NCBI GenBank assembly: GCA_028288315.1
Contig: JAQBNY010000338.1
Location: forward strand, 1 to 14,263
Length of the DNA stretch: 14,263 nt
From: Mucilaginibacter sp.
GTDB lineage: Bacteria > Bacteroidota > Bacteroidia > Sphingobacteriales > Sphingobacteriaceae
Direction: 5' to 3'
Below the pieces are notes generated by a model. The model saw only the letters and a program-made list of their open reading frames with translations. It did no database searches and was not told the origin of the DNA. A program made the position numbers and the translations under genes. Positions 6,516-13,881 of this stretch are shown piece after piece; the first letter of the stretch is position 1; every line of letters starts with the position of its first letter.

Positions 6516-7907
6516 TTATACTATTTTCATATTTACCGGATCCCAGTTAATAGGGCGGTTGCTAAAATAACTATCATTACAAAGCAGCGCCGGTGCGGCG
6601 GCCCTAAAGCCAAATACCGCATCTTCAACAACTGGTGTGCCGTTACGAACTGAATCCATAAAGTTGGCAAAATGATCATTTGATGCACTGTAGCCCTCTG
6701 GCGCCCTATAGGTGATATCCTGAAATGTTGGCCTTGTTCTTTGGGTTTCGGTATAGTGTTTATTGTAATCATCCAACAAAGCCTTTTGCTGGGCCTCTGT
6801 AAATGTAGATAACGAATCCCAGCCACCAATGCCTGGGGCCTCTGCCATTTTGTTTTTGCGTATTGTGAAGCCATTTTCGTCATCCAGATCCATTACCCCT
6901 TCAGAGCCAATTATCTTGGTTGTGCTACGATCGCCCTCGCCGCTAATAAAGTTAACGCGCAATGTTACCTGAAAAGCCGGGTGCTCCTTGGTTTCGCCAT
7001 AATGGATCACAGCGCTCATTACATCGGGTACGTTACGGCCATCTCTCCAGTAGGCAATATCGCCTATTGAATAAATCCTTTGCGGACCTTTTGAGCCGGT
7101 TATAAAATGAATACCACTCAACAGGTGCACAAATAAATCTCCGGCAACACCGGTACCATATTCACGATAATTCCTCCAACGGAAAAACCGGTTCTTATCA
7201 TAATCATGCTTCACTTTAGCATTAGCCTGGAAACGGGCCCAGTCAACCGTTTGTACAGATTGATCAAACGGAATAGTGTATTGCCACGCACCTAAAGCAT
7301 CCTGGCGGTTAAAAGACGCTTCAATAGAGTTAATTTTACCAATAGCGCCCGATTCATACATTTCTTTAGCCTTTTTGTAAGCAATACTGCTTACCCTTTG
7401 GCTACCTACCTGGAAAACCATCTTAGTATCTTTTTGCGCCTTAATTTCGGCAAGCCCCTGGCTTATCTTATGTACCATTGGCTTTTCGCTGTACACGGCT
7501 TTGCCTTTATGCATAGCATCAATGGCAATTTGGCTATGCCAGTTATCGCTGGTAGCAATAATTACAGCATCAATATCTTTGCGTTCCAGTATTTCACGAT
7601 AATCGTTAGTAGTATACAGGTTGGCGCCATAAACCTCTTTGGCCCTGTCCAGCCTGCCTTTATAAAGGTCGCACACTCCAACCAGCTCAACCCCAGGCAC
7701 AGTAAGGGCGGCGCGGGTGTCATTAAAGCCCATAATTCCCATACCTATGGTGGCAATACGGATCTTATCGTTCGGCGTGATCCTTTTTTCGGCGCGTAGT
7801 ATCCTAATTTCGTTTTCTTCTTTAGCCGCTAAACTGGTAAGCGAGGCAGAGGTCAGTAAAACTGAAGTGCCCAGGTGTTTTAAAAATTTCCTACGATCGG
7901 TCGACAT
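6516..7907 (-). CDS. Tat-exported Gfo/Idh/MocA-family oxidoreductase
   Basis: A 463-residue protein. The N-terminus has a textbook Tat motif (DRRKFLK, Arg5-Arg6) and a hydrophobic segment to about residue 28, so the enzyme should be exported already folded with its cofactor. The NAD(P)-binding Rossmann domain follows, with G55-x-G57-x-x-G60 after IRIATI, acidic Asp80 at the end of the second strand, and the family marker EKP (141-143). The C-terminal domain has GDLFVHLLSGIHFI, where Asp257 and His261 are the expected catalytic pair. The length and the Tat signal match the large Bacteroidota/Planctomycetes subgroup with the extended C-terminal domain. Members oxidise or reduce sugars, often with tightly bound NAD(H), and GH109 glycosidases share this fold. 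Near a DUF1080 enzyme it may interconvert glycosides and 3-keto-glycosides. Its substrate is unproven. Transcription is convergent with GH43 and divergent from GH20. Confidence 0.9.
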   Translation of the reverse strand: MSTDRRKFLKHLGTSVLLTSASLTSLAAKEENEIRILRAEKRITPNDKIRIATIGMGIMGFNDTRAALTVPGVELVGVCDLYKGRLDRAKEVYGANLYTTNDYREILERKDIDAVIIATSDNWHSQIAIDAMHKGKAVYSEKPMVHKISQGLAEIKAQKDTKMVFQVGSQRVSSIAYKKAKEMYESGAIGKINSIEASFNRQDALGAWQYTIPFDQSVQTVDWARFQANAKVKHDYDKNRFFRWRNYREYGTGVAGDLFVHLLSGIHFITGSKGPQRIYSIGDIAYWRDGRNVPDVMSAVIHYGETKEHPAFQVTLRVNFISGEGDRSTTKIIGSEGVMDLDDENGFTIRKNKMAEAPGIGGWDSLSTFTEAQQKALLDDYNKHYTETQRTRPTFQDITYRAPEGYSASNDHFANFMDSVRNGTPVVEDAVFGFRAAAPALLCNDSYFSNRPINWDPVNMKIV

Positions 7908-8047
7908 ATTTTTTAAGTTAGTTAAACAATTGGTTTTGGAATTACAGGAGCAATTAAGGTTTATGAAAGCAATTTAATAAAAAAACCAAAATAAAAGTTT
8001 TCAATATTAATATTCAGGCGCTTACATACGTGCATTTAAATGTATAA

Positions 8048-8077
8048 ATAACTTTTTAATATTATTTAAAAAGTTAT
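8048..8077. repeat. 12-bp perfect inverted repeat upstream of the GH20 gene
   Basis: ATAACTTTTTAA at 8048-8059 is exactly mirrored at 8066-8077 around a 6-base spacer. It lies in the 216-bp divergent region (7908-8123) between the Gfo/Idh and GH20 genes, 46 bp before the GH20 start, where an operator would sit. The region is very AT-rich, which raises the chance of coincidence. I found no clear TAnnTTTG box on either strand here. Confidence 0.4.
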
Positions 8078-8123
8078 AAATTGCATGTTATAAGCCCTTT
8101 TTGTAAATCATTAAACCCTCTAA

Positions 8124-10052
8124 ATGAAAAAATTATCTTTATTAGTATGCTCCTGCCTTGTTTCGGCTTTAGCATTTAGTCAACAGGCAACTACAGGTAT
8201 TGCTATCATTCCCGAACCTGTAAAAATAACAACACACACAGGCAAGTACCTGCTGCCAAAAACCATTACAATACAATCAGGCACTAATGAAGGCATTAAT
8301 CCTGTGCTGGACTTACTCAAAAATAGATTCTCAACAGCTACAGGTAAGATCATAAAAGTAAAAAGGCTGGCTCCAACTGCGGCCATAAAGTTGATAATAG
8401 CTAAGAAGGTCGATACAGTTATTGGCAAAGAAGGATATTATTTATCGGTTAAACCAAAGGGCATCACTATAACCGCGAATGAAACCGCCGGCTTATATTA
8501 TGGTGTGCAAACGCTGCTGCAACTACTGCCAAAAGAAATTGAAGGTAAAGCTGTTGCGAAAAATGTAAAATGGACCGTACCTGTGGTTAATATAACCGAT
8601 TACCCCAGATTTGAGTGGAGAGGTTTAATGTTTGATGTAGCGCGACACTTCTTTACTAAAAACGAGGTAATGAGCTATATTGATAACATGGCACGTTATA
8701 AACTTAACCTGCTGCACCTGCATTTAACTGATGATGAGGGCTGGCGTATAGAAATAAAAAGCCTACCTAAACTTACCACAGTGGGTGCTTATAATGTAAA
8801 ACGTGAGGGAGAGTTTGGTAATTTTATACCCCCTACGGCAGATGAGCCACGCAATTACGGAGGTTTTTATACTCAGGAGGATATTCGCGAACTGGTAAAA
8901 TACGCACAAGACAGGTTTGTAAATATTATGCCCGAGATTGATGTACCCGGCCATAGCCTTGCAGCAGTTACTTCTTACCCCCAACTATCAGCTACGGCGG
9001 GTGCAGATAAATACGTGGTACGCTCTGGCGAGAGGATAATGGACTGGTCGTTACCTGGCCACCCGGCGTTAGTAGATAATACTTTGAACCCTGCCGGTGA
9101 ATATACTTACCAGTTTTTGGATAATGTAATTGGCGAAGTGGCGCAACTGTTCCCGTTTGCCTATGTACATATGGGTGGAGACGAGTGCGCAAAAAATTTC
9201 TGGGAACAAAGTGCTGAAGTAAAAGCGTTGATGGCCAAAGAGAACCTTAAAACAATGGAAGAGGTACAAAGCTATTTTGAGAAACGCGTAGAAAAAATAG
9301 TAGAGTCTAAAGGCAAAAAATTCATGGGTTGGGATGAGATCCTGGAAGGTGGTATTGGCCCTAATGCTGCATTAATGAGCTGGAGAGGTGTTAAAGGCGG
9401 CATCGAAGCCACCCAGCAAAACCATGATGTGGTAATGAGCCCAACAACATTTACTTACCTTGATTATATGCAAAGCGATAGGGTAATGGAGCCGCATGTG
9501 TATGCCACCCTGCGCTTGAGTAAAGTTTACGAGTTTGAGCCGATACCTGAAGGCGCTGTTGCCAAATACATAAAGGGGGGACAGGCAAACTTATGGACCG
9601 AGCAGGTTTACAACATTCGCCAGGCGGAATATATGACCTGGCCACGTGGGTTTGCATTGGCAGAGTCGGTATGGTCACCACAATCGAAAAAGAATTTTAA
9701 CACCTTTTTTACTAAGGTTGAGAAACATTTTGAAAGGTTTAACGAGGCCGGAATAAAATATGCGCCAAGCGTATATGACCCTATTTTTAACGTAACACGC
9801 ACCGCCGATAAAAAATTAACTGTTGAAATTACTACCGAGGTACAAGGGTTGGATATTTATTACAGCTTTGATAACTCTTATCCCGACAATTACTATCCAA
9901 AGTACACCGGTATTCTTACCGTACCTATTGATGCTACCCAATTAAGAGTAATCACCTACAGGGGCAATAAACCAGTAGGGCGCATGGTTACTATGCCGAT
10001 AGAAGAATTAAATAAACGGGCAAAACAGTTTGCAAAGGCTGTTAGCAGTTAG
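8124..10052 (+). CDS. GH20 beta-N-acetylhexosaminidase, exported
   Basis: A 642-residue enzyme with a Sec signal peptide (residues 1-20). The GH20b-type N-terminal domain (about 25-160) ends before YPRFEWRGLMFDVARHF (160-176), the start of the catalytic barrel. LLHLHLTDDEGWRIEI (196-211), MPEIDVPGH (269-277) and VHMGGDE (348-354) are the hallmark blocks. Asp353-Glu354 is the catalytic pair, in which Asp orients the substrate acetamido group and Glu is the acid/base. The SWRG segment (419-422) is another conserved strand. Residues from about 540 to the end form a beta-rich C-terminal domain of the type that follows many Bacteroidota GH20 barrels. The enzyme removes terminal GlcNAc or GalNAc from chitin oligosaccharides or glycoconjugates. 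It is a single-gene unit with its own terminator. The name is firm and the natural substrate open. Confidence 0.95.
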   Translation: MKKLSLLVCSCLVSALAFSQQATTGIAIIPEPVKITTHTGKYLLPKTITIQSGTNEGINPVLDLLKNRFSTATGKIIKVKRLAPTAAIKLIIAKKVDTVIGKEGYYLSVKPKGITITANETAGLYYGVQTLLQLLPKEIEGKAVAKNVKWTVPVVNITDYPRFEWRGLMFDVARHFFTKNEVMSYIDNMARYKLNLLHLHLTDDEGWRIEIKSLPKLTTVGAYNVKREGEFGNFIPPTADEPRNYGGFYTQEDIRELVKYAQDRFVNIMPEIDVPGHSLAAVTSYPQLSATAGADKYVVRSGERIMDWSLPGHPALVDNTLNPAGEYTYQFLDNVIGEVAQLFPFAYVHMGGDECAKNFWEQSAEVKALMAKENLKTMEEVQSYFEKRVEKIVESKGKKFMGWDEILEGGIGPNAALMSWRGVKGGIEATQQNHDVVMSPTTFTYLDYMQSDRVMEPHVYATLRLSKVYEFEPIPEGAVAKYIKGGQANLWTEQVYNIRQAEYMTWPRGFALAESVWSPQSKKNFNTFFTKVEKHFERFNEAGIKYAPSVYDPIFNVTRTADKKLTVEITTEVQGLDIYYSFDNSYPDNYYPKYTGILTVPIDATQLRVITYRGNKPVGRMVTMPIEELNKRAKQFAKAVSS

Positions 10053-10053
10053 C

Positions 10054-10093
10054 AAACAAGAAAGCCGCATCAAATGACGCGGCTTTCTTGTTT
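10054..10093. terminator. GC-rich hairpin terminator after GH20
   Basis: Arms 10054-10068 and 10079-10093 form a perfect 15-bp stem with a GCCGC core and a 10-base loop. It begins just after the GH20 stop (10052), and the T-rich 3' side suits plus-strand termination. It also lies downstream of the minus-strand gene ending at 10138, so it can serve both convergent units. Confidence 0.85.
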
Positions 10094-10137
10094 AATGTTC
10101 ACCGTGAAAATATTTGCGGCCCTGTAGTTAAACTTGC

Positions 10138-10512
10138 CTATTTTACAGCGAAAAGCGGGCCATAGTTTTTACGATAGTAATATGCCAGGAACAGGTCGCC
10201 CAATAATAAAAACAGGCCCGGACCTATACCGCTTGGCAGAACTATTGCATGAAATAAAATTATGTTAATGATTATAGGGAATATCACCACAACGGCAAGC
10301 GTTACAAAACGGCCGGTTATAAAAGCAATACCGCAAAGCAGCTCAAACACTTTTACTACCATCATTGCATTTACAACCGCAAGGCCTTCATTATAAACCT
10401 TGGTGGCTCCAGTTAATGGTGGTACAGGAACAAGCTTAAATAAAAACGTTATTGAGGCAAATAATAATAAAAGCCCCATTAGCGTACGAACAATAATCAT
10501 TGTGATTTTCAT
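10138..10512 (-). CDS. DoxX-family membrane protein
   Basis: A 124-residue hydrophobic protein with four predicted membrane segments (about residues 4-26, 45-66, 70-93 and 97-113) and the DoxX-type pattern FELLCGIAFITGRFVTLA in the second and third helices. DoxX proteins are small four-helix membrane proteins. Some associate with redox or thiosulfate-oxidising complexes or with oxidative-stress systems, but most, including this one, have no assigned reaction. It is the last gene of the minus-strand cluster, 45 bp after the SRPBCC gene and just before the shared terminator. Confidence 0.75.
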   Translation of the reverse strand: MKITMIIVRTLMGLLLLFASITFLFKLVPVPPLTGATKVYNEGLAVVNAMMVVKVFELLCGIAFITGRFVTLAVVVIFPIIINIILFHAIVLPSGIGPGLFLLLGDLFLAYYYRKNYGPLFAVK

Positions 10513-10557
10513 AATATTGGTTTTAGTTTTATGTGTATTAAATTTAAAAGGAATTTA

Positions 10558-11097
10558 CTATTTTTCTAATATCCGTTTCAAATTGCCAAGGCTTTCATTC
10601 ATATCGGCACCCAGCATCTTATCCATGTTAATAAAAAGCAGCATCAAGTTCATGGGATAAGGCATCTTGCTATCAAATGACCATTTTACGGCAGTAGCAT
10701 TATCGCTAACTGCTTGTGTAGCAATGTAAGTATCGGCCACACTGGCAAATGGTTTTATAAAAATCACACGTATATCTATTCTTTCGCCTTCAACTATTTT
10801 TTCAATCGTTTGCTCCCCTTTACCTGCTTGTTTAACATCGCTATCCCATGCGCTGGCATAACCTACAGTACCATCTGTACCGCGGTAGGTCATGCGTTTA
10901 TTAGGGTCGGTCATTACCCATTTGCTGTAGTTATCCTGATTGCGCAAGTATTTAACATATTCAAAAACCTGTTGCCGTGGTTTGTTTATAACAATACTTC
11001 GTTGTATTGTATAGGCTTTTGGTGCAATTAAAGCTAATACAAGCAGCAATACAATAATACCTGCAAGTATTCCCAGTATAGTTAATATAACATCCAT
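10558..11097 (-). CDS. Membrane-anchored SRPBCC (polyketide cyclase-like) protein
   Basis: A 179-residue protein with one N-terminal membrane helix (about residues 4-26), then an SRPBCC/START-like helix-grip domain. It shows the typical opening strand and helix, YTIQRSIVINKPRQQVFEYVKYL, the loop NYSKWV, strand GYASAW and a final amphipathic helix ending NLKRILEK. This fold makes a deep hydrophobic pocket for small ligands; Bacteroidota members of this layout are widespread and uncharacterised. Its start lies 1 bp after the stop of the DoxX-like gene, so the two are probably translationally coupled. Confidence 0.8.
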   Translation of the reverse strand: MDVILTILGILAGIIVLLLVLALIAPKAYTIQRSIVINKPRQQVFEYVKYLRNQDNYSKWVMTDPNKRMTYRGTDGTVGYASAWDSDVKQAGKGEQTIEKIVEGERIDIRVIFIKPFASVADTYIATQAVSDNATAVKWSFDSKMPYPMNLMLLFINMDKMLGADMNESLGNLKRILEK

Positions 11098-11098
11098 T

Positions 11099-11479
11099 TT
11101 ATATGGTTTTCACGGTTTCGAATTTTTTCCAAAAATAGTAAACAACAAACATTACAGCCAGCACTACTAAAGGCGGTATCAGCAAACCAATAGCATCGCC
11201 CATAAATGCCCTTGATGCAAACGCGCCGATAAAATTGATGGCAAAGCCTGCAAAGGCCCATTCTTTAATGGTTTTATATTTGTTTTGCAGTATGGCAATT
11301 GCGCCAAGGATCTTAAATGCACCTGTTATAACCATTATATAAATGGGATAATGCAGATGGTTCATTACCTCCTGCCCGGTTTTTTCTTTGACTATACCGG
11401 CACCGCCATCCATCAGCATTAATAATGCAAATACAATGGTAAGTATCCGGTAGATGGTTTTTATAGCTTTAGGATTCAT
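11099..11479 (-). CDS. DoxX-like four-helix membrane protein
   Basis: A 126-residue integral membrane protein with four hydrophobic segments (about residues 8-28, 46-63, 72-92 and 95-117). The pattern YPIYIMVITGAFKILGAIAIL around helix 2 is characteristic of the DoxX-like family (PF13564). It differs from the cluster's other DoxX protein, so the two are paralogous families rather than a recent duplication. No catalytic residues can be named. Its gene is followed directly by the SRPBCC gene (1-bp gap) and preceded by the VOC gene (32-bp gap). Confidence 0.78.
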   Translation of the reverse strand: MNPKAIKTIYRILTIVFALLMLMDGGAGIVKEKTGQEVMNHLHYPIYIMVITGAFKILGAIAILQNKYKTIKEWAFAGFAINFIGAFASRAFMGDAIGLLIPPLVVLAVMFVVYYFWKKFETVKTI

Positions 11480-11511
11480 GATAAGGTTTAGGTTTTATGT
11501 GGTTAAGTTAA

Positions 11512-11916
11512 TTATTTTTCTGCTGAAAATACCCCCCACCTCATTCCAAATTTATCAATAAGATTACCCATTGTACCGGCAAAAAAAGTTTCAACAGGGT
11601 GCACTACTTTACCGCCTTTGCCCAGCTTATCAAAAGCATCAAGTAATTCGGCCTTAGTATCGCACGCCAGCATTAATGAAACAGGTCCGTCATCTCCTTT
11701 GGTATCATTAGGCATATCAGATCCCAGCAAGGTTAGGTCGCCTTTGGTTAAATCGGCGTGTAAAATCAATTTCTGCAAATGCGGCGGAAACATATCTTTC
11801 ATAGGCGACTCGTTAACAACTGTCAGTTGTAATTCGCCACCTATGCATTCTTTGTAAAAGGTCATGGCCTCGCTGCAGTTATTTTTAAAATTGATGTAAG
11901 CATTAATTTTTGACAT
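11512..11916 (-). CDS. PhnB-like VOC-superfamily protein
   Basis: A 134-residue cytoplasmic protein of the vicinal oxygen chelate fold, PhnB/YjdN branch. Signatures are INAYINFKNNCSEAMTFYKECIGGE (4-28), the strand LILHADLTKGDLTLLGSD (50-67) with His53 in a usual metal-ligand position, and the C-terminal ETFFAGTMGNLIDKFGMRWGV (109-129). Members include glyoxalase- and antibiotic-resistance-related proteins, but PhnB types mostly lack a proven reaction. It sits inside the six-gene cluster with 28- and 32-bp gaps. Confidence 0.88.
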   Translation of the reverse strand: MSKINAYINFKNNCSEAMTFYKECIGGELQLTVVNESPMKDMFPPHLQKLILHADLTKGDLTLLGSDMPNDTKGDDGPVSLMLACDTKAELLDAFDKLGKGGKVVHPVETFFAGTMGNLIDKFGMRWGVFSAEK

Positions 11917-11944
11917 GATTTCTAATTATTTGGTTTATAGTTTG

Positions 11945-12157
11945 TTAATTTAATATCTCACAATTATACCCGTTCAATTTAAGCAATTCTATAATGCTAT
12001 TTGCACAAAAATCTTTACCCTCAACACGTAAAACTTTATCACAATCTTCCAGGTCAAAATTAATGCGGCATACAGGGCAATATTCCATAAGCAAGCTCAT
12101 CAGCTTCTTTGCCTGTCTTATTCCTTTCACATCTGTTTTAAAAACCTCAATCATCAC
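11945..12157 (-). CDS. Small cysteine-rich protein, HMA-like fold likely
   Basis: A 70-residue protein I recognise only as a small Bacteroidota type. It starts IEVFKTDVKGIRQAKKLMSLL, then INFDLEDCDKVLRVEG, and ends IIELLKLNGYNCEIL. This beta-alpha-beta-beta-alpha-beta order suggests a ferredoxin-like fold as in heavy-metal-associated domains. Five cysteines are present (27, 30, 39, 51, 66), including a CPVC pair at 27-30 in the loop before the second strand, which could bind metal or form a disulfide; the classic HMA CxxC in the first loop is absent. The start codon is 1 bp past the stop of the DHFR-like gene, indicating tight coupling. No function is assigned. Confidence 0.7.
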   Translation of the reverse strand: MMIEVFKTDVKGIRQAKKLMSLLMEYCPVCRINFDLEDCDKVLRVEGKDFCANSIIELLKLNGYNCEILN

Positions 12158-12158
12158 T

Positions 12159-12746
12159 TTACTTGTATAATGGTTTGTAATACAATAATATATTGCCCGA
12201 ATTAAACATTCTCACTTTAAGCAGGTGTAAGTTTAACTGTCCTTTTATCCCTCTAAAAAATGGTTTGCCTTTGCCCAGCACAACCGGGTTCACCATCAGT
12301 CTTAACTCATCTATCATTCCAAGCTTAATCAACGTTTTTGAAAGATCAGCACTACCAAATATCATAATGTCTTTTCCCTGCTTATTTTTAAGGTTTAGTA
12401 GCTCCTCTTTAATATTAGTTACCAAGCGGCTATTGCTCCAATCAACATTACCTAATGTTTTTGAGCAAACTATCTTTTCAGTATTACTCATCAATGCCGC
12501 AATAACCGGGGACTGTTCTTTAGCTTGTTTGGTAGGCCAAAAACTCTCCATTAACTGGTAAGTTTTGCGGCCAAATAAAAGTGTATCTACGGTTTCAAAT
12601 TGTTCGGCAGTAAAACGGTTAAACTCATCATCAACATTATGCCAGTCTATTTCGCCATTAGGGCCTTCAAAGCGGTTATCAAGCGTTACCATATTAAATA
12701 GAATAATCTGGCGTGTAATTTTTATATTGCTGTAATTAATATCCAT
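12159..12746 (-). CDS. Dihydrofolate reductase-like (RibD C-terminal domain) protein
   Basis: A 195-residue member of the DHFR/RibD_C family. Signatures are IILFNMVTLDNRFEGPNGEIDW (15-36), DTLLFGRKTYQLMESFWP (54-71), KDIMIFGSADLSKTLIKLGMIDELRLMVNPVVLGKGKPFF (124-163) and a final strand GNILLYYKP. The central GSADL supplies the NADPH-binding glycine turn. These stand-alone proteins are presumed NADPH reductases; true folate activity is unlikely because typical folA residues are not evident. The first block has Asn-Arg where homologues commonly have Gly-Phe or Gly-Tyr after LD. About nine residues precede the usual start of the domain, but no other Met fits. It is the first gene of the minus-strand cluster, 109 bp from the divergent regulator. 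Confidence 0.88.
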   Translation of the reverse strand: MDINYSNIKITRQIILFNMVTLDNRFEGPNGEIDWHNVDDEFNRFTAEQFETVDTLLFGRKTYQLMESFWPTKQAKEQSPVIAALMSNTEKIVCSKTLGNVDWSNSRLVTNIKEELLNLKNKQGKDIMIFGSADLSKTLIKLGMIDELRLMVNPVVLGKGKPFFRGIKGQLNLHLLKVRMFNSGNILLYYKPLYK

Positions 12747-12820
12747 CTTTAAATAGCTCCATTACAAAGGTGCATTGCTTTAATATATTTAAAAGGGTGT
12801 AATTACGACAATATAAGGGG

Positions 12821-12851
12821 TTGATTGCGACGACATTCTGATTTACTTTTG
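12821..12851 (+). promoter_or_regulatory. Bacteroidota-type promoter directly before the regulator start
   Basis: TACTTTTG at 12844-12851 matches TAnnTTTG exactly, and TTG at 12821-12823 lies 20 bp upstream, close to the expected -33 spacing. Because the ATG follows 4 bp later (12856), transcription should begin at or next to the start codon, giving a leaderless or nearly leaderless mRNA. The match is good, but use of this site is inferred. Confidence 0.55.
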
Positions 12852-12855
12852 AATT

Positions 12856-13839
12856 ATGAAACACATATCAATACTTATTCCGGAGGGTGAAACCAGCATG
12901 AGCAATATTGAGGCTGCTCATAAAATGTTTTCAAAAGTGAATGAGGCTTTGCATCGAATGAATAAAGCACCACTTTTTAAAATACAGCTGGTAGGCTTAA
13001 ATAAAGAAACCACTTTAGGCAACGGCCTGTTTACTATTAAACCTGAATTTACCCTGCAGGACGCATTTAAAACTGATATGATTATTATCCCGGCAGTACA
13101 TGGCGACATGAGCAAGGTGATAGCCGATAACAGCGAGTTTTTGCCTTGGATAACTAAACAATATAAAGCCGGTGCGGAGGTTGTTTCACTTTGTATTGGA
13201 GCTTTTATACTGGCATCTACCGGGCTGTTAAAGGGGAGAAGCTGCACTACGCACTGGTTGGTGGCAGATGAGTTCAGAAAAATGTTCCCAGATGTAAACC
13301 TGATGCCCTACAAGATTATTACAGACGAGGGAGGGATTTATACCAGCGGGGGAGCATACTCTTCACTTAACCTGCTCCTGTACCTGGTTGAAAAGTTTGC
13401 CGGTAGGGATGCTGCCATCACATCATCAAAAATATTTGAAATAGATATTGAGCGTAACAGCCAGTCGCTATTCATAATTTTTCATGGACAAAAGGACCAT
13501 GAGGACAATGTGATTAAAAAAGCACAGGATTTTATTGAGCACAACTATCCTGATAAAATTACTGTGGATGGATTGGCATCAATGCTGGCCCTGAGCCGCC
13601 GCCATCTGGAACGCCGCTTTAAAAAGGCTACTTCTAACACCGTGGTTGAGTACATGCAGCGCGTGCGGATAGAGGCGGCTAAAATGAGCCTGGAAACCAT
13701 CCGCGAAAACGTGAACGAGGTTATGTATAATGTTGGTTATACCGATACCAAAGCTTTTAGAATGATATTTAAAAAAATAACCGGACTATCGCCGGTAGAG
13801 TATCGGAATAAGTATAGTAAGAGCGGGGTAGCAGCGTAG
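12856..13839 (+). CDS. GlxA-family transcriptional regulator (DJ-1/PfpI plus AraC HTH)
   Basis: A 327-residue two-domain regulator. Residues 1-190 form a DJ-1/PfpI-type domain, opening MKHISILIPEGE and carrying the elbow VVSLCIGAFILA with Cys113, the site of the nucleophile in active members, then TTHW (131-134) and TSGGAYSSLNL (163-173). Residues about 218-320 are an AraC/XylS DNA-binding domain with two helix-turn-helix units: ITVDGLASMLALSRRHLERRF (235-255) and VNEVMYNVGYTDTKAFRMIFKKITGLSPVEYR (286-317). Family members sense small metabolites or stress and often control neighbouring genes. It is divergent from the six-gene minus cluster and followed 42 bp later by an alpha/beta hydrolase, so both are candidate targets. 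The start is fixed by the conserved opening strand. Confidence 0.93.
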   Translation: MKHISILIPEGETSMSNIEAAHKMFSKVNEALHRMNKAPLFKIQLVGLNKETTLGNGLFTIKPEFTLQDAFKTDMIIIPAVHGDMSKVIADNSEFLPWITKQYKAGAEVVSLCIGAFILASTGLLKGRSCTTHWLVADEFRKMFPDVNLMPYKIITDEGGIYTSGGAYSSLNLLLYLVEKFAGRDAAITSSKIFEIDIERNSQSLFIIFHGQKDHEDNVIKKAQDFIEHNYPDKITVDGLASMLALSRRHLERRFKKATSNTVVEYMQRVRIEAAKMSLETIRENVNEVMYNVGYTDTKAFRMIFKKITGLSPVEYRNKYSKSGVAA

Positions 13840-13881
13840 GGCGTTTAGCTTAACACGTTATTGATTTTTAATATAATATTG

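Noticed and set aside
7398..7799. A 133-codon plus-strand open frame inside the Gfo/Idh gene
   Set aside because: It lies wholly antisense to a gene with clear catalytic motifs and has no recognisable domain.
1461..10052. A classical polysaccharide utilisation locus
   Set aside because: Glycan enzymes are present, but no SusC-type TonB receptor, SusD-type lipoprotein or sigma/anti-sigma pair occurs in the window, so the label is not supported.
10138..11479. Tandem duplication of DoxX genes
   Set aside because: The two DoxX-type proteins share fold and length but not obvious sequence, so they are distinct families and not a recent duplication.
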